Shown here: positions 14,321-16,600 of the stretch, one piece after another
Numbering within the stretch: position 1 is the first letter of the stretch
How the letters are laid out: each line of letters starts with the position of its first letter
NCBI GenBank assembly: GCA_002696025.1
Contig: NZQU01000045.1
Coordinates: 1-16,600 of the forward strand
Source: Crocinitomicaceae bacterium
GTDB taxonomy: Bacteria; Bacteroidota; Bacteroidia; Flavobacteriales_D; Crocinitomicaceae
Direction of reading: 5' to 3'
Length of the DNA stretch: 16,600 bases
Position numbers and translations under genes: made by a program
Notes under the pieces: model-generated
What the model saw: only the letters and a program-made list of their open reading frames with translations
What the model was told of the DNA's origin: nothing
Databases searched by the model: none

Positions 14321-15604
14321 TTATGGTGTAGATTCAGAAGAACTTACCGCTTCTTTTTGATCAAGATTTAAACGAATTGTAAAGCGAAGTGTATTCGCAA
14401 GTGGGCTCTGCCTTCCATTTAAGGAAGCCAAATATGAAATATCAATACCAAACATATTGTATTTTAGAGAAGCACCAAGATTTAAAAACTGTCTATTTCC
14501 TTTGTTTTTATTCTCATAAAAAACACCTGTTCTCAATGCTAAAATATTATTATACCACCATTCAACACCTGCCGCAATATTGATTTCAGATAATTCTTCT
14601 TTAAATTTAGAGCCACTAACAACTTGATAAGAACCATCTGAATTTTGTATGTAATCTCCATTTTCATCAACCGCTACAACACCAGGCGCATCATAAAATG
14701 ATTGTACCATTCCAGCAATAACACCTACATCGCTTGACATGCCAGAAAGCATTGTGTTTTCACCATTAATCATATCATAAGCTGCAGGTGTAGGAACCAA
14801 AAGACGCTGAAGATCAAGGGAGAAAGTAACTGAATTAAATCGGTCAAAATCAGCTTTAAATGCATTCCCTATTTTAAGATTCATTGGAATAAAGTCTCGT
14901 TGAGATAATTCAGAATAAGCAATTTTATTACCGACATTATTAATCGTGGTAGCAAAGGTGTATGTTCCATTGGTTTTTCCCAATCGAGCCTTATCATTAA
15001 AATAAGTGAAAGATAAATCAGTTGCACCAACAATACCCGCCTTGGTATTAACTCCTGCAACAGTTAAACCGCCAGTCAAATTGGAATATCCAAATTTTCC
15101 ATTAATCCCTAAGCTCATTTTATCAGATAAACGAAAAGCATAAGCAGCTGTTAATTCATATTCACTTGGCTTATCATCTCTGATTACATTTCCTGATGCA
15201 TCAGTAAAAGTAATTTCTCCCAAACTAAAAAACCTTATTGCACCTCCAATTGTATGCGTTTTATTTATTTTATAGTAACCAGATAAATAGGACAAATGAA
15301 TGTCGTTTGTAAGCTGTCTCAACCAAGGAGTATATGACAAACTTATTTCTGATTTTTGATCTGAGAAGGTTAAGCCAGATGTATTCCAATACACTGATGT
15401 TGAACTTGGACTTAATGCTGTTCCTGCATCTCCCATACCTCCAGCTCTAGAGTCTGGCGTAATGGACATAAACGGCACAGCCGTTGTAATAGAGTTAAGT
15501 TGAAGCTGATCATCAGTAACACCGCTTCCTGTTGGTTGTGCAAAAACATTAAAGCTCAAAATGCTCATAAATGCTACTGCCAATATATTGATTGTTTTTT
15601 TCAT
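14321..15604 (-). CDS. porV: T9SS outer-membrane protein PorV (LptO)
   Basis: A 427-residue FadL-like outer-membrane barrel. In the T9SS it acts as the shuttle that binds the C-terminal domains of cargo and delivers them to the PorU sortase complex. The ATG at 15604 is chosen because it begins directly with a signal peptide (MKKTINILAVAFMSILS..., cleavage near A22-Q23); an ATG 17 codons upstream would add a non-signal extension. The PorV signature is clear: PFMSITPDSRAGGMGDAG at 44-61, then SPSSTSVYWNTSGL (65-78) and alternating beta-strand segments (YTPWLRQL, GGAIRFFSLGEITF) to the final strand FTIRLNL. It follows porU by 52 bp and precedes ispF by 3 bp, so the three form one transcription unit. 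A TATTTTTG -7-like box 10 bp upstream lacks a partner -33 box. Confidence 0.94.
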   Translation of the reverse strand: MKKTINILAVAFMSILSFNVFAQPTGSGVTDDQLQLNSITTAVPFMSITPDSRAGGMGDAGTALSPSSTSVYWNTSGLTFSDQKSEISLSYTPWLRQLTNDIHLSYLSGYYKINKTHTIGGAIRFFSLGEITFTDASGNVIRDDKPSEYELTAAYAFRLSDKMSLGINGKFGYSNLTGGLTVAGVNTKAGIVGATDLSFTYFNDKARLGKTNGTYTFATTINNVGNKIAYSELSQRDFIPMNLKIGNAFKADFDRFNSVTFSLDLQRLLVPTPAAYDMINGENTMLSGMSSDVGVIAGMVQSFYDAPGVVAVDENGDYIQNSDGSYQVVSGSKFKEELSEINIAAGVEWWYNNILALRTGVFYENKNKGNRQFLNLGASLKYNMFGIDISYLASLNGRQSPLANTLRFTIRLNLDQKEAVSSSESTP

Positions 15605-15656
15605 AATACTAATGCAAAAATATATATACGTTTTGAATAACCTATTATTGTGCAAC

Positions 15657-16600
15657 TTATTTAAGTAAAACTAATTTTTCTATTTTCTCTGCAGATCTAC
15701 CATCAATGGTTGTTGCTTTGAGTTTATAAACATAAACCCCCTTAGCCAATTGATCCCCAAAATCATCCTTACCATCCCAATAAATACCATTAACACGGTA
15801 CCCATTAGTGTAAACATTTGTATGGATTGATTTAACCAATTTCCCAGAAACAGTGAATACCTGAACCTGAACGTCCATTTCATTACAAGCTTGATTGTGT
15901 TCAAAAATAAACTCTGTACTTGTTGTAAAAGGGTTGGGGTAATTATAAACTCTATCCAAAGAAACATCTAAATCATTTTGAACAACAAAATCAATAGTAA
16001 CCTCAGAAGAATTGTTATTGACGTCCCAAATTTTAAAAGTTAATTGATGAGGACCTGCATCTAGAGAAGGAAAATGGTAGCGAATTTCTCCAGACTGGTA
16101 AGTATCAAGATCAGCGGTATAGAAATCATTTAAAACTATTGGAGCAGAGTTATCATTGTCGATTATCACAGTTATGTCATGGCCTATTCCACTTCCCACT
16201 GTATTGATTCCACTAGAATCAAATACATTGGCAATTAAAGTTGGTGTACTATTGGTAATTCCTCCATTTACAAAAGAATTCTCATTAAGATAAATTTCTA
16301 TTTGAGGTCCATCTGAGTCAGAAAGCGCATTTGTATTTATTCCACCAATTATTATAGAAGTGTCAAACCCCATTGCATCATGAATATCATTATTTGCATA
16401 ATGACTTAATTTACCATATCCATAGGCTAGGGAAATGTCTTTTGGAACAATAAAGCTATATTCAAAGTCACCATTTGAAACCGTAGATTTACCCTTATAA
16501 ATTATATTTTTTTGAACCTCATAATTTACCTCAAACGATGTAGGGTCTTGCCCCAAAGTTTTTTCTACTTTAGCCTTGTCATATACAGTTGGAGAAACAA
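15657..16600 (-). CDS. porU: T9SS sortase PorU, C-terminal part (runs off the right edge)
   Basis: The frame is open through position 16600, so this is the last 314 codons of a longer gene; no true start lies in the window. PorU is the gingipain-like (C25) cell-surface peptidase that removes C-terminal sorting domains of T9SS cargo and attaches the proteins to the surface. Its catalytic domain is not in the window. What is present matches the PorU C-terminal region: the FIVPKDISLAYGYGKLSHYA segment, a beta-sandwich with GPQIEIYLN...FVNGG, the GSGIGHDITVIID and LNDFYTADLDTYQSGEIRY stretches, and a final T9SS-type sorting-like domain (YNYPNPFTTSTEF, VSGKLVKSI, WDGKDDFGDQLAKGVYVYKLK). PorU itself keeps such a domain to stay bound to PorV. 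porV follows 52 bp downstream. Confidence 0.92.
   Translation of the reverse strand, partial: VSPTVYDKAKVEKTLGQDPTSFEVNYEVQKNIIYKGKSTVSNGDFEYSFIVPKDISLAYGYGKLSHYANNDIHDAMGFDTSIIIGGINTNALSDSDGPQIEIYLNENSFVNGGITNSTPTLIANVFDSSGINTVGSGIGHDITVIIDNDNSAPIVLNDFYTADLDTYQSGEIRYHFPSLDAGPHQLTFKIWDVNNNSSEVTIDFVVQNDLDVSLDRVYNYPNPFTTSTEFIFEHNQACNEMDVQVQVFTVSGKLVKSIHTNVYTNGYRVNGIYWDGKDDFGDQLAKGVYVYKLKATTIDGRSAEKIEKLVLLK

Noticed and set aside
15613..15622. TATTTTTG on the minus strand just upstream of porV as a dedicated porV promoter
   Set aside because: No TTTG lies 18-21 bases upstream, and a lone -7 box is expected by chance in DNA this AT-rich.

Overview
The window comes from an AT-rich member of the Bacteroidota, most likely a Flavobacteriales or Cryomorphaceae-type marine bacterium. 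The evidence is the type IX secretion system (T9SS) genes porU and porV, a secreted protease ending in a T9SS sorting domain, an RprY-like OmpR-family regulator, a zapA-rny pair preceded by a small coiled-coil gene, and a promoter matching the Bacteroidota consensus (TTTG, 19 bases, TAnnTTTG). No tRNA, rRNA, CRISPR array, transposase or prophage gene was seen. Gene density is very high and no gene-free stretch exceeds 160 bp.

Layout. (1) Positions 1-1526, plus strand: the last 28 codons of a membrane protein overlap an O-antigen ligase/polymerase-type gene. (2) 1530-5157, minus strand, read right to left: RprY-like response regulator, tsaB (4-bp overlap), then a perfect-consensus promoter, a 103-residue coiled-coil protein, zapA, and rny (RNase Y). 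(3) 5304-5981, plus strand: a second OmpR/PhoB-type regulator, divergent from the first; neither has a kinase beside it. (4) 5990-8275, minus: a lysyl-endopeptidase-like exported protease with a T9SS sorting domain, preceded by three inverted repeats. (5) 8431-12952, minus: an apparent operon of a large PAS/PAS/GAF histidine kinase, a single-domain receiver protein and a saccharopine dehydrogenase-like enzyme. (6) 13059-13835, plus: a DUF3108 exported protein, divergent from the kinase. (7) 13838-16600, minus: ispF, porV and the C-terminal part of porU, which runs off the right edge.

How they fit together. The protease is a typical T9SS client. It would enter the periplasm by Sec, be bound through its C-terminal domain by the PorV shuttle, and be processed by the PorU sortase, both encoded about 6-8 kb away. 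The tsaB/coiled-coil/zapA/rny block is housekeeping: tRNA t6A modification, Z-ring assembly and mRNA decay. The three response regulators and one kinase make this a signalling-rich stretch, but no target gene is evident from sequence alone.

Nothing here is clearly a new system. The points most worth a second look are an 11-bp inverted repeat linking the zapA stop codon to the rny start codon, the kinase-receiver-saccharopine dehydrogenase operon with its enlarged kinase dimerization domain, the altered specificity-pocket residues in the protease, and the cluster of palindromes upstream of that protease.
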